Source: Mucilaginibacter achroorhodeus (lineage in GTDB: Bacteria; Bacteroidota; Bacteroidia; Sphingobacteriales; Sphingobacteriaceae). From it: DNA of 64,000 bases. The stretch spans positions 124,001 to 188,000 of the forward strand of contig NZ_VOEI01000004.1 in the NCBI RefSeq assembly GCF_007846095.1, read 5' to 3'. A program made the translations under genes and the position numbers. The notes under the pieces were generated by a model. The model saw nothing but the letters and a program-made list of their open reading frames with translations. It made no database searches and was not told where the DNA came from. Below, piece by piece: positions 43,876-52,952 of this stretch. Positions within the stretch are counted from its first letter, which is position 1; every line of letters begins with the position of its first letter.

Positions 43876-45297
43876 ATGGACGGTACCGAACACATCAGCA
43901 AAAGCTTTCCGCACCAGCCTACGGCACAGCAGCAGGAGCTTTTTTACAAGCTGCATCATTTTTTGGCAACCGACGATGGCGACGAATGCTTCATTTTGCG
44001 CGGCTATGCAGGTACGGGTAAAACCACTATTGTTGGTGCGTTGGTAAAAGCTTTGCCCAAATATAATTTCCGCTCGGTTTTGCTGGCACCAACAGGCCGG
44101 GCAGCCAAAGTGATAACCAACTACAGCGGCCGTAAAGCATTTACCATTCACAAACGTATTTATAGGAAAAAATCAGCCTTAAACGTTGACGAGGCTTTTG
44201 CACTGGCAGAGAATATGAGCGCCAATACGTTGTTTATTGTTGATGAGGCCTCCATGATATCTAATGAACACAATAGCGGTAATCGTGAGACGCTATTGCG
44301 CGATCTGGTGAATTATGTTTATAACACCAAAAATTGCAAATTAATACTTGTTGGCGATACCGCCCAGTTGCCGCCGGTTGGTACAATAGACAGCCCTGCG
44401 CTGGATTATAAATTGATGAAAGATTCCTTTGGGTTAGAAGTGCATACTTATGAACTTACCGATGTACTTCGCCAGCAAAAGGAATCGGGCATATTACATA
44501 ATGTAACCAACGTGCGCAACATCATCAGGCAGGGTAAGGAAGTGATGCCGCGCATTGTTACCAAAGGCTACAAAGATGTTTACCGCATGCGTGGTGATAT
44601 GCTGGAGGAAGGGCTTAATTATGCTTATAACAAATATGGTAACGATGATACGCTGATCATTTGCAGGAGCAATAAAAACGCTAACTTATACAACAAACAG
44701 ATCCGGGGCCGCATACTTTACCGCGAAGAAGAACTCACAGGCGGCGACCAACTGATGATCGTACGTAATAACTATTTTTGGCTAAAAGATCAGGAAGACA
44801 GCAGCACCGGATTTATTGCCAACGGCGATATAGCCCGGGTAAAAAAAGTGCGACGCTTTGAGGAAATGTATGGCTTTCGCTTTGCAGATGTTCAATTGGA
44901 GTTTATAGATTATGCCGAAGACCCCATATTAGATTGCAAGGTGCTTTTAGATACCCTTTACTCAGAAGCCTCGGCGCTATTGGCTGATGACCAACGCCGC
45001 TTTTACGAGGAGGCTATGAAAGACTATGACCATATTCCTAACAAGCGCGACAAGTATAATGAGTTGAAATTGAATCCTTATTATAATGCTTTGCAAGTGA
45101 AATTTGGTTACGCTATTACCTGCCACAAAGCGCAAGGCGGCCAATGGGGGGCCGTGTTTGTAGATCAGGGTTATCTTACCGAAGAAATGGTAAATACAGA
45201 TTTTCTTCGCTGGTTTTATACCGCCTGTACTCGTGCAACAAATGAATTATATCTGGTAAATTTTAACGAAAAGTTCTTTACAGATAGTGGTTCATGA
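43876..45297 (+). CDS. RecD-like ATP-dependent DNA helicase (SF1)
   Basis: 473 residues. Walker A is GYAGTGKTT, motif II is VDEASM, motif III is GDTAQLPPVG, and the C-terminal UvrD-type part has YAITCHKAQGGQW and YTACTRATNELY. This matches the short RecD/Dda-type helicases common in Bacteroidota. It probably moves 5' to 3' on DNA. Divergent from DUF3822 across 69 bases. The final codons lie inside a GGTTCAT word of the repeat that follows. Confidence 0.85.
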   Translation: MDGTEHISKSFPHQPTAQQQELFYKLHHFLATDDGDECFILRGYAGTGKTTIVGALVKALPKYNFRSVLLAPTGRAAKVITNYSGRKAFTIHKRIYRKKSALNVDEAFALAENMSANTLFIVDEASMISNEHNSGNRETLLRDLVNYVYNTKNCKLILVGDTAQLPPVGTIDSPALDYKLMKDSFGLEVHTYELTDVLRQQKESGILHNVTNVRNIIRQGKEVMPRIVTKGYKDVYRMRGDMLEEGLNYAYNKYGNDDTLIICRSNKNANLYNKQIRGRILYREEELTGGDQLMIVRNNYFWLKDQEDSSTGFIANGDIARVKKVRRFEEMYGFRFADVQLEFIDYAEDPILDCKVLLDTLYSEASALLADDQRRFYEEAMKDYDHIPNKRDKYNELKLNPYYNALQVKFGYAITCHKAQGGQWGAVFVDQGYLTEEMVNTDFLRWFYTACTRATNELYLVNFNEKFFTDSGS

Positions 45298-45346
45298 GGT
45301 GTTTATGGTTCATAGATAATAGTTCATGGCAGCTACTAAGAACCAT
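45289..45346. repeat. Intergenic palindrome built from GGTTCAT words
   Basis: GGTTCAT words occur at 45289 and 45307, GTTCATGG at about 45322, and ATGGTTC at 45305-45311 pairs with GAACCAT at 45340-45346. It lies between convergent genes and the helicase stop codon is inside its first word. Confidence 0.5.
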
Positions 45347-45363
45347 GATATATTAACGATAAG

Positions 45364-46701
45364 CTACTGTGCTTCCGGCAAAGTTATCGTAAATATACTT
45401 CCTTCGCCTTCTTTGCTTTGTACGGTTATGGTTCCGTTGTGGCTGTTTACAATATCGCGCACAATGCTCAATCCAATACCGGTTGATTGCTCGCCGCGCA
45501 AGCCGGTACGACCTGCGCCTGAAAAACGTTCAAATATTTTTGGGAGCATATCTTTAGGTATACCCGTTCCATAATCTTTAACCTGAATAACCAGATTCCG
45601 CTTATCGCGGTTAAGATACACCTCCACCTTGTCGCTAGCTTTAGAGAATTTAAGCGCATTGCTGATCAGATTATCCATTACACGCGGGAATTTCTCATGG
45701 TTCAGCATTGCAAGGGCCGATTTTACGTTGCTTATCAACAGCACGTTCTCTTTGCCACCCTGCTGTATCTTCCAGGTGCTTACAATGTCCTGTAAGCATT
45801 TATTAATATCAGTGCGTTGCAATTTCTCTGTTGATAGCCCCGCATTCTCGTTGCGGGCAGCATCCAGCAGGTCGTCAATAATAGTACGCGCTTTTATGCA
45901 CGATTCGCGCATCATGTTCAGGTTATCTTCAGTATCCTCGTCAATATCATCAAGCGCCATCATCATGGTTAACGATTCAACGGCAGCGATAGGGTTACGC
46001 AGGTCATGCGCAACTGTGCCCAAAACCTGATTTTTAAAAGCGTTAGCTTTTTCTATCTGTGTTTTTTGCTCGCGGATCTCCACTATCTGGCCATAGTAGC
46101 TTGCTTTGTAGCTAAAGAAGTAGCGCGATGTGAGGTAAAATCCGGCTAACAAAATGGCCGATATCATTTGGTTGTAAACCATTTCTGTAGGGCTTACCTG
46201 CGCATGGTAGCACATAATGGTAAACAGCAGCTCAATCCCTATTAGTAAAACAATGGTTTCGTAATACTCAAAGGTAAATAGCATACTAACAACGCTCAAG
46301 GCAATGAGGTAAAGGGTTAAACTATTGCTTGGGTCTGATGTGGAGATAAAACTCGAGTACATTCCGCAGAGAACAATATAGATAGCGAAGACGAAAACGA
46401 AGAGCTCCATAAAGCTTGTGCTCCGTTTGGTTTTGCGCATTTCTGAAACGAGTAAGTGCGCAAACAGGTAAAAAAAAGGCGTTATCCCAATAAATAGCCA
46501 ATTTATAAAGTTAAACTCCGGGAAATTCTGTGCTTTGGTAAGGCTCTCCGGAAACAAGTGATATAGTATCCTGATGATAACATTGAGTGATAGAAAAATG
46601 AAGCTGGCCGTACGTACGCTTTGCAAATTTTGATACGTGTAATAATTGCGATAGGGTTCGCGGTACTTAGGGGCAAGCTTGGCAAAAAAATGTGTTTCCA
46701 A
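45364..46701 (-). CDS. Membrane sensor histidine kinase
   Basis: 445 residues. Six membrane helices (residues 30-200) come first, then a short coiled coil, the HisKA box (VLGTVAHDLRNPIAAVESL) and a HATPase domain with N box (DNLISNALKFS), GTGIPKDMLPKIFERF and GIGLSIVRDIV. No PAS, HAMP or periplasmic domain, so it probably senses the membrane or an intramembrane signal. No response regulator is adjacent. Confidence 0.85.
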   Translation of the reverse strand: METHFFAKLAPKYREPYRNYYTYQNLQSVRTASFIFLSLNVIIRILYHLFPESLTKAQNFPEFNFINWLFIGITPFFYLFAHLLVSEMRKTKRSTSFMELFVFVFAIYIVLCGMYSSFISTSDPSNSLTLYLIALSVVSMLFTFEYYETIVLLIGIELLFTIMCYHAQVSPTEMVYNQMISAILLAGFYLTSRYFFSYKASYYGQIVEIREQKTQIEKANAFKNQVLGTVAHDLRNPIAAVESLTMMMALDDIDEDTEDNLNMMRESCIKARTIIDDLLDAARNENAGLSTEKLQRTDINKCLQDIVSTWKIQQGGKENVLLISNVKSALAMLNHEKFPRVMDNLISNALKFSKASDKVEVYLNRDKRNLVIQVKDYGTGIPKDMLPKIFERFSGAGRTGLRGEQSTGIGLSIVRDIVNSHNGTITVQSKEGEGSIFTITLPEAQ

Positions 46702-46823
46702 AGTTAATAGTCAGGGTTTGCCAAAGTTATTAAAATGCAGGTTCCATAACAAATAGGTTTGATTGAAATAGTCAGTCGGGTTGACAATTTGTCTTGCTAA
46801 TTTTAAATTAAATGCCAAATATT

Positions 46824-46862
46824 CAGGTTTTGCTTAGTAAACCTGCAATGGCAATAAATTTG
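46824..46862 (+). promoter_or_regulatory. clpB promoter with overlapping dyad
   Basis: TTTG at 46829-46832, 22 bases, then an exact -7 box TAAATTTG at 46855-46862, ten bases or so before the probable start of transcription and 16 bases before the ATG. CAGGTTT (46824-46830) and AAACCTG (46839-46845) form a perfect dyad over the -33 element, a likely repressor site. A TTGACA-N17-TAAATT sequence further up (46781-46809) is an alternative promoter. Confidence 0.5.
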
Positions 46863-46878
46863 AGTATAACTTATCGCT

Positions 46879-49479
46879 ATGAATTTTAACAACTTTACCA
46901 TAAAAGCCCAGGAAGCGGTACAAAAAGCTTCCGAAATTGCAGCCGGCAATCAGCAACAAGCTATTGAGCCGGCCCATTTACTTAAGGGGTTGCTTTTGGT
47001 TGATGAAAACGTTATCACCTACCTGTTAAAAAAACTTAATGTAAACCTTAACAGGCTTAACGAAACCCTTGACGAGCAAATAGCGTCGTTCCCTAAAGTG
47101 AGCGGCAGTAACATATACCTGTCGGCAAATGCAAACAGTGCCTTACAGAAAGCACAATCATACCTGAAAGAATTTAAGGATGAGTTTGTATCTGTTGAAC
47201 ATATTTTACTTGGCATCTTATCCGGCAGTGATAAAGCAGCCGGTGCCCTTAAAGATGCAGGCGTAAATGAAAAAGATCTTAAAAAAGCGATTGTAAGCCT
47301 TCGCGGTGATAACAAGGTAACCGACCAGAACGCAGAAGCTACTTATAATGCTTTAAATAAATATGCCCGTAACCTTAACGAGTATGCCGAGAGTGGCAAG
47401 CTGGACCCGGTTATTGGCCGTGATGAAGAGATTCGACGTGTGATACAGATCCTGTCGCGCAGAACAAAGAATAACCCTATACTGGTGGGTGAGCCCGGCG
47501 TTGGTAAAACTGCTATTGCCGAAGGTATTGCCTTCCGTATCATTAAAGGTGACGTACCTGAGAGTTTGAAAAGCAAAACAGTGTACTCTTTAGATATGGG
47601 TGCATTGGTAGCGGGTGCCAAATATAAAGGTGAGTTTGAAGAGCGCCTTAAAGCGGTTATCAAAGAAGTTGTGCAAAGCGACGGCGATATTATCTTGTTT
47701 ATCGACGAGATACATACCCTTGTTGGTGCCGGTGGCGGCGAAGGTGCTATGGACGCCGCAAACATTCTTAAACCTGCACTGGCAAGAGGGGAGTTACGTT
47801 CGATAGGTGCAACCACACTTAACGAATATCAAAAATATATTGAAAAGGATAAAGCTCTTGAACGCCGTTTTCAAAAGGTGATGGTTGATGAGCCGGATAC
47901 GGCTGACGCCATATCAATTTTGCGCGGACTGAAAGAGCGTTATGAGGCACACCACAAGGTGCGTATTAAAGATGAAGCTATCATAGCTGCAGTTGAAATG
48001 TCGCAGCGCTACATATCAGACCGTTTTTTGCCGGATAAGGCTATCGACTTGATGGACGAAGCTGCTTCAAAATTGCGTTTAGAAATGGATTCGGTACCTG
48101 AAGCGGTTGATGAACTGGAACGCCGCATTATGCAACTGGAGATAGAACGCGAGGCGATCAAACGTGAGAAAGATGATCATAAGGTAAAAGAATTAAGCGA
48201 AGAGATCGCTAACCTTTCCTCACAACGCGATTCGTTACGTGCCAAGTGGCAGGGCGAAAAAGATATTGTTGACGGTATAAATCAAAAGGTTGAGCAGATA
48301 GAAAACTACAAGCTGGAAGCCGAACAGGCAGAACGTGCAGGTGATTATGGTAAAGTAGCCGAATTACGCTACGGTACAATTGTACAGGCGCAAAAAGAAG
48401 TTGAAGAACTTAAAGCCGCCTTGCAGGAAAACCAGGACGATAGCCGCATGCTGAAAGAGGAAGTTACTGCTGATGACATTGCGGGTGTGGTATCACGCTG
48501 GACAGGTATCCCGGTTAGTAAAATGGTACAAAGCGAGCGCGAAAAATTGTTAAGTCTGGAAGATGAGCTTCACAAACGCGTAGCAGGGCAGGAAGAAGCT
48601 ATTGAGGCCATCAGCGATGCCATCCGCCGCAGCCGTGCCGGTTTGCAGGATAAACGTAAACCAATTGGTTCATTCATCTTCCTGGGTACTACCGGCGTTG
48701 GTAAAACAGAATTGGCAAAAGCTTTAGCCGAGTACCTGTTTAATGATGAGAACTCCATGGTACGTATAGACATGAGTGAGTACCAGGAACGTCATGCCGT
48801 ATCCAGGTTGATAGGTGCGCCTCCGGGCTATGTAGGCTATGATGAAGGCGGACAATTGACCGAAGCGGTTCGTCGTAAACCTTATAGTGTGGTGCTGTTG
48901 GATGAGATAGAGAAGGCACATCCTGATGTGTTCAACATATTGCTGCAGGTTTTAGATGACGGACATTTAACAGATAATAAAGGCCGGGTGGTAAACTTTA
49001 AGAACACCATCATCATCATGACCTCTAACATCGGTTCAAACATCATCCAGGAGAACTTCCAGGATTTTGAGGACAGCGATAAAGAAGCGGTGATAGCGAA
49101 AACCAAGAACGAGTTGTTTAACCTTTTGAGGCAAACTATCCGTCCGGAATTTTTAAACAGGATAGACGAGATCATCATGTTTACACCGCTAAGCCGTGAT
49201 GAGATAGGGGATATTGTGAAACTTCAATTCAAACAGGTTCAACACACATTGGCCGAAATGGGTGTAACTATCGAGGCAACCGACGAAGCTTTAGACTGGC
49301 TGGCCCAATTAGGTTACGATCCGCAATTTGGTGCGCGCCCATTGAAGCGTGTGATACAAAAACGGATACTGAACGAATTATCAAAACAGATACTTGCAGG
49401 TAAGGTGGATAGGGACAGTAAGATAAAACTTGATATGTTTGATAACAACTTTGTTTTTATGAATGCGAATGAAGAATAA
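46879..49479 (+). CDS. clpB: ATP-dependent chaperone ClpB
   Basis: 866 residues with the full ClpB order: N-terminal Clp repeat domain ([16 protein letters not shown]), first AAA+ ([19 protein letters not shown]), the coiled-coil middle domain (about 400-525) that marks ClpB rather than ClpA or ClpC, and the second AAA+ ([16 protein letters not shown]). It threads aggregated proteins for refolding with DnaK. Standing alone, with its own promoter and terminator. Confidence 0.95.
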   Translation: MNFNNFTIKAQEAVQKASEIAAGNQQQAIEPAHLLKGLLLVDENVITYLLKKLNVNLNRLNETLDEQIASFPKVSGSNIYLSANANSALQKAQSYLKEFKDEFVSVEHILLGILSGSDKAAGALKDAGVNEKDLKKAIVSLRGDNKVTDQNAEATYNALNKYARNLNEYAESGKLDPVIGRDEEIRRVIQILSRRTKNNPILVGEPGVGKTAIAEGIAFRIIKGDVPESLKSKTVYSLDMGALVAGAKYKGEFEERLKAVIKEVVQSDGDIILFIDEIHTLVGAGGGEGAMDAANILKPALARGELRSIGATTLNEYQKYIEKDKALERRFQKVMVDEPDTADAISILRGLKERYEAHHKVRIKDEAIIAAVEMSQRYISDRFLPDKAIDLMDEAASKLRLEMDSVPEAVDELERRIMQLEIEREAIKREKDDHKVKELSEEIANLSSQRDSLRAKWQGEKDIVDGINQKVEQIENYKLEAEQAERAGDYGKVAELRYGTIVQAQKEVEELKAALQENQDDSRMLKEEVTADDIAGVVSRWTGIPVSKMVQSEREKLLSLEDELHKRVAGQEEAIEAISDAIRRSRAGLQDKRKPIGSFIFLGTTGVGKTELAKALAEYLFNDENSMVRIDMSEYQERHAVSRLIGAPPGYVGYDEGGQLTEAVRRKPYSVVLLDEIEKAHPDVFNILLQVLDDGHLTDNKGRVVNFKNTIIIMTSNIGSNIIQENFQDFEDSDKEAVIAKTKNELFNLLRQTIRPEFLNRIDEIIMFTPLSRDEIGDIVKLQFKQVQHTLAEMGVTIEATDEALDWLAQLGYDPQFGARPLKRVIQKRILNELSKQILAGKVDRDSKIKLDMFDNNFVFMNANEE

Positions 49480-49571
49480 GTGCTGAGCGATAGCAGACCG
49501 GACGTTACACGGCTATGTGATTGATTGATGAATTTGCCGGTCTGCCATTCATAAACACAATTTAAAGAAAG

Positions 49572-49597
49572 AGCTGCCTTAGGGCGGCTTTTTTTGT
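49572..49597 (+). terminator. Rho-independent terminator after clpB
   Basis: AGCTGCC pairs with GGGCGGCT (one G-T pair) around a three-base loop, followed by seven T. The remaining bases to 49715 hold nothing recognised. Confidence 0.8.
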
Positions 49598-49715
49598 TTA
49601 TCTATGAAATGGGTCAAATAAGTTAATAATAACTTAATCTTTAAGAAATCACTTTATGCAACTTAAGCAGGAGCTTTAAACGTATAATTAAACATTTACT
49701 AATTAAACTCCTTTT

Positions 49716-51335
49716 ATGAAACATTTCGACAAAATTACAATTAATGCGCTGGCATTAATGACCGCCAGTTTTATGGCTGCCGGATGCCAAAAAGCTACCG
49801 AGCAGGCAGGTATTAAAGCCGCAACGACACAAGCAGCCACCGCAAGAACGCTTAAGGTTGAGGCAGTATCGCTAACCCAGGGCTTTGAGGTTGGCTCAAC
49901 CAGCCCTAAAACAGCTTATGACGTATCGCCCACAGGTTCTTCATCAGGCGATAATGTAACCCTATCAGGTAATACCTGGAATTTATATGATGCATTGATA
50001 GGTAACCTTTCAGCCGATCAGCGAAATGGCTCATGGTCGGCACGTATCCGTAATACGGGTAAGATCACCATGCTTTATGATGTTACAACCGGTATCAGCA
50101 GTGTAACGGTAAAAAGTGCTACATACAGCGGTGATGCAGCCAGTTCATGGGGCCTGTTCTACTCAACCAATGCCGGCAGTTCATGGACACAGGCGGGCTC
50201 TGCGGTAACCACAACTTCAACGCTGCAAACGCAAACCTTCACTTTTTCAGTGAGCGGCACCGTACGTATCGAGATCCGTAAACTGAGCGGTGGCAGCAGC
50301 CGAATCAATATCGACGATATCACCATTAACGATAATGGCAGCACCGGCGGTGGCGGCAGTGGTACCGTTATTACCGGTAAGAAATTCCTGTTTGATGCCA
50401 GCCATCTTGAAAATGCAGGTAGTGCAGACTGGCAGATAGATGCCGATGGTACTGAAAACGTTGCCTCATACACAGGTGGCACAACCGTTGAGCTAAAGGC
50501 GCAGCGTTATCCAACGCCGTCTTACACAGGTATTACCTCATCAACATCAGAAACTTACTGGACCGGCGGCATGTCTGCATGGGCAGTAGAACTGGTGAAA
50601 AAAGGCGAACTGGTAGAAACACTCCCGGTAGGTACAGCACTAACCTACGGTAATTCATCAAATCCACAGGATCTAAGCAATTACGATGTTTATGTAGTTG
50701 TTGAGCCTAACCGTTTATTTAGTGCGTCTGAAAAAACTGCCATCATGAATTTCGTATCAAATGGCGGTGGCTTGGTCATGGTGGCAGACCACACCGCTGC
50801 TACAACTGCCGGTACCGATGCTAACGGCTACAATCCATCAGACCGCGATGGAGATGGCTATGATTCTCCACGTGTTTGGAACGACCTGATGACCAATAAC
50901 GGCATTAACAATAACAACCCATTTGGCTTCACTGTGAACTATGTTGACATCAGCGAAAAACCATCAAGCAACGTTTACACGGGTACCAATGCTAACGCAG
51001 CGAAAGTATTAAACGGTGCTGCGGGTACTGCTTCAAAGCTGGCCTTTTACAACGGTTCTACAGCAACGCTTACACCATCTAACAATGCCAATGTGCAAGG
51101 CCTCTTCTGGAGAACAAGTTCAACAAATGGTGGTAACACAGGTGTAATGGCTTTGCTGTCAACATACGGTAGCGGTCGTATATTCTTTATCGGCGATAGC
51201 TCACCATCTGATGATGGTACCGGCGATCCTAACGATAATTTATTTAACGGCTGGTCTGGCGATTCACCTTCGGGTTTCACTTCGCATCCGGCGTTGCATC
51301 TAAACGCTTCGCTATGGGCTGCAAAGGCACAATAA
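49716..51335 (+). CDS. Secreted two-domain lipoprotein (endonuclease-associated beta domain + DUF4350/GATase-like domain)
   Basis: 539 residues. The signal peptide ends in a lipobox (MAAGCQKA). Residues about 55-210 form the beta sandwich commonly placed before extracellular endonucleases (LTQGFEV..., VRIEIRKLSGGSSRINIDDITI). A Gly-rich linker (STGGGGSGT) leads to a second domain of about 320 residues (KKFLFDASHLENAGSADW; YDVYVVVEPNRLFSASEKTAIMNFVSNGGGLVMVADH), which has the glutamine-amidotransferase-like fold of DUF4350-type proteins. No nuclease motif is visible. Surface-exposed lipoprotein; function unknown. Confidence 0.65.
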   Translation: MKHFDKITINALALMTASFMAAGCQKATEQAGIKAATTQAATARTLKVEAVSLTQGFEVGSTSPKTAYDVSPTGSSSGDNVTLSGNTWNLYDALIGNLSADQRNGSWSARIRNTGKITMLYDVTTGISSVTVKSATYSGDAASSWGLFYSTNAGSSWTQAGSAVTTTSTLQTQTFTFSVSGTVRIEIRKLSGGSSRINIDDITINDNGSTGGGGSGTVITGKKFLFDASHLENAGSADWQIDADGTENVASYTGGTTVELKAQRYPTPSYTGITSSTSETYWTGGMSAWAVELVKKGELVETLPVGTALTYGNSSNPQDLSNYDVYVVVEPNRLFSASEKTAIMNFVSNGGGLVMVADHTAATTAGTDANGYNPSDRDGDGYDSPRVWNDLMTNNGINNNNPFGFTVNYVDISEKPSSNVYTGTNANAAKVLNGAAGTASKLAFYNGSTATLTPSNNANVQGLFWRTSSTNGGNTGVMALLSTYGSGRIFFIGDSSPSDDGTGDPNDNLFNGWSGDSPSGFTSHPALHLNASLWAAKAQ

Positions 51336-51356
51336 AATACACAAGTTTCTGAAGTG

Positions 51357-51390
51357 TAGCAGGGTAGCGCAATGCACCCTGCTATTTTAT
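51357..51390 (+). terminator. Rho-independent terminator
   Basis: TAGCAGGGT (51357-51365) pairs perfectly with ACCCTGCTA (51376-51384), followed by TTTTATTT. It ends the lipoprotein transcript. Confidence 0.75.
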
Positions 51391-51493
51391 TTGATCAATA
51401 ATCTTGTTACGATAAATAACACTGCCGGCTGAAACAACCATGATGTTTTTTGAGTTAATAATATTACATCATTATCACATAAACGCTACAATC

Positions 51494-51841
51494 ATGAAAA
51501 ATTTCGAAACATTAGTGGATGCCACTAACGACCTTACTAAAAGAGGTTATACGCAAAATTTAAGCCTTGAAGGCGACACTATCGACGACAAGTCCCAAGA
51601 TATACACATGACCGCCGACGATTTTGAGATAGATGAGTTCTATCGTTTTGAAGGCCAAAGCAACCCGGACGATATGTCTATTGTTTACGGCATCAGTTCC
51701 GCTAAATACGGCATCAAAGGTATCCTGGTTAATGCTTATGGTACCTACGCTAACGATAGTTCATCGGCCATAGCAGCCAAGCTGCACCACCAACAGGTGA
51801 GTACTAACCTGCATGGTTCAGACAGACCGTCGAATAACTAA
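51494..51841 (+). CDS. Small acidic protein, often labelled phosphoribosylpyrophosphate synthetase
   Basis: 115 residues from ATG 51494 (KNFETLVDATNDLTKRGYTQNLSLE). The core DFEIDEFYRFEGQSNPDDMSIVYGISS is strongly conserved in Bacteroidota. Databases often carry the PRPP synthetase name, but the protein is far too short and has no PRPP motif, so I treat the name as wrong. Soluble; function unknown. The longer frame from 51440 is probably not translated. Confidence 0.7.
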   Translation: MKNFETLVDATNDLTKRGYTQNLSLEGDTIDDKSQDIHMTADDFEIDEFYRFEGQSNPDDMSIVYGISSAKYGIKGILVNAYGTYANDSSSAIAAKLHHQQVSTNLHGSDRPSNN

Positions 51842-51856
51842 AGTTTTTTAAGTCAA

Positions 51857-51934
51857 AATTCAAAAGTAAAAAGTCAAAATTTGGGCTTCACAAATTGCGA
51901 AGCGTTTTAAATTTTGACTTTTTACTTTTGAATT
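51857..51934. repeat. 26-bp perfect inverted repeat with internal hairpin
   Basis: Bases 51857-51882 pair perfectly with 51909-51934. The loop contains a second small hairpin, GCTTC with GAAGC. It separates convergent genes and contains the stop codon of the minus-strand gene. It may act as a two-way terminator. Confidence 0.75.
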
Positions 51935-52479
51935 AAAGCTAAAAGCTTTTTTCCTCTTGCTTGTATTGCTGCAGTTCCGTCGCGCATTAAAAATTGCAGT
52001 TGGTTAGCTAATTCCTCTTTTATCCAATCATATCGTATACTTAGATTAAACAAAACCTTCGCGGCAGTAGCTTTAACCGCCACTTTCACATTGGGATCTA
52101 TCAACCAGTCGAAGCATTTTTCGACTACTGGTTCTAAATTTATGGCTTCCAATTGCTCGCGTATGTTAACAGGAGCGGTATCACGGGTAAGCAACATCAG
52201 CACTCGTGCAAAGTGTCTTTCGCAACTTGGGTTTGTAACATCTGGCACTCGCGATAAAATGTAGCCAATATTGGCAGCATACTTTTCGGGCTGTAAATGA
52301 AAAACGCTATCCAGCAGCCAACATGCCCTAAAGCCTATTTGGTGATTATGATGAAAGGTAACATCAACCAATTGGTTGATGTCGAAATTCTCCCCCATAA
52401 CCTTAATAGAAAGATTTTCTATGAATTTCGCTCCGCGAATATTGGAAAGTTCTTTAATAAGTGACTCTTTGGTTAACAT
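51922..52479 (-). CDS. HEAT-repeat-like hypothetical protein
   Basis: 185 residues, all helical. Repeats of about 35-40 residues (HHNHQIGFRACWLLDSVF; DPNVKVAVKATAAKVLFNL; RDGTAAIQARGKKLLALIQK) resemble HEAT motifs, which bind other proteins. No family named. The last three codons and the stop come from the palindrome at 51857-51934. The start codon lies in a tandem duplication. Confidence 0.6.
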   Translation of the reverse strand: MLTKESLIKELSNIRGAKFIENLSIKVMGENFDINQLVDVTFHHNHQIGFRACWLLDSVFHLQPEKYAANIGYILSRVPDVTNPSCERHFARVLMLLTRDTAPVNIREQLEAINLEPVVEKCFDWLIDPNVKVAVKATAAKVLFNLSIRYDWIKEELANQLQFLMRDGTAAIQARGKKLLALIQK

Positions 52480-52511
52480 CTAAATAACATTGGTTAACAT
52501 CTAAATAACAT
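52470..52511. repeat. 21-bp tandem duplication over a start codon
   Basis: A 21-base unit is repeated exactly at 52470-52490 and 52491-52511. On the minus strand the upstream copy forms ATG and five more codons (MLTNVI) ending in TAG that directly touches the ATG of the HEAT-like gene, making a short leader ORF. Confidence 0.75.
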
Positions 52512-52565
52512 TAACAAAAACTTTATTTACGCTATCAAACTTACTTAAATATAAACCAGAAAATT

Positions 52566-52871
52566 ATGCCGGTTAAGGGTAAGCACAAGAGGAACACACA
52601 CAGGTGGTCGGCAAAGGTTACCGCTGCCAGTGATGCACTTGATCTGAAGGAAAATATCTTTAAAACCAAAGATCCTGAGAAGATCGCTGAATCATTAAAA
52701 GACTCTGCTGAGGAGAGCCATAAGCGAAAAGCTTCACCTTTTCAGAGTGCCATGTCATTGCTTAACTTTTATATTAACCGGGCGGGTAAAAACCTTACCA
52801 AATCGCAGAAGCGCCCGCTGGAGCAGGCGAAAAATAAATTGCGTAAATTATACGGTAGGCCCAATAAGTAA
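52566..52871 (+). CDS. DUF3175 family protein
   Basis: 101 residues, basic. The family sequence is nearly complete: HRWSAKVTAASDALDLKENIF, then SLKDSAEESHKRKASPFQSAMSLLNFYINRAGKNL. Function not established; the high Lys and Arg content could mean nucleic-acid contact. Alone in its unit. Confidence 0.8.
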   Translation: MPVKGKHKRNTHRWSAKVTAASDALDLKENIFKTKDPEKIAESLKDSAEESHKRKASPFQSAMSLLNFYINRAGKNLTKSQKRPLEQAKNKLRKLYGRPNK

Positions 52872-52924
52872 TAACTCAACTGAAAAACTTACATAGTATG
52901 TATAGTACCGCTTACTAAAAATTA

Positions 52925-52932
52925 TACATTTG
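52925..52932 (+). promoter_or_regulatory. -7 box of the M16 protease operon
   Basis: TACATTTG matches the Bacteroidota -7 consensus exactly and lies 20 bases before the ATG at 52953. No clear -33 TTTG at the right distance. Confidence 0.4.
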
Positions 52933-52952
52933 CTAACCACTATTTAATATAC

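Noticed and set aside
51494..51841. PRPP synthetase
   Set aside because: About 115 residues and no PRPP or ATP motif; the name common in databases is not supported.
52470..52511. Target-site duplication from a transposon
   Set aside because: The two copies are directly adjacent with no element between them, so simple tandem duplication explains it.
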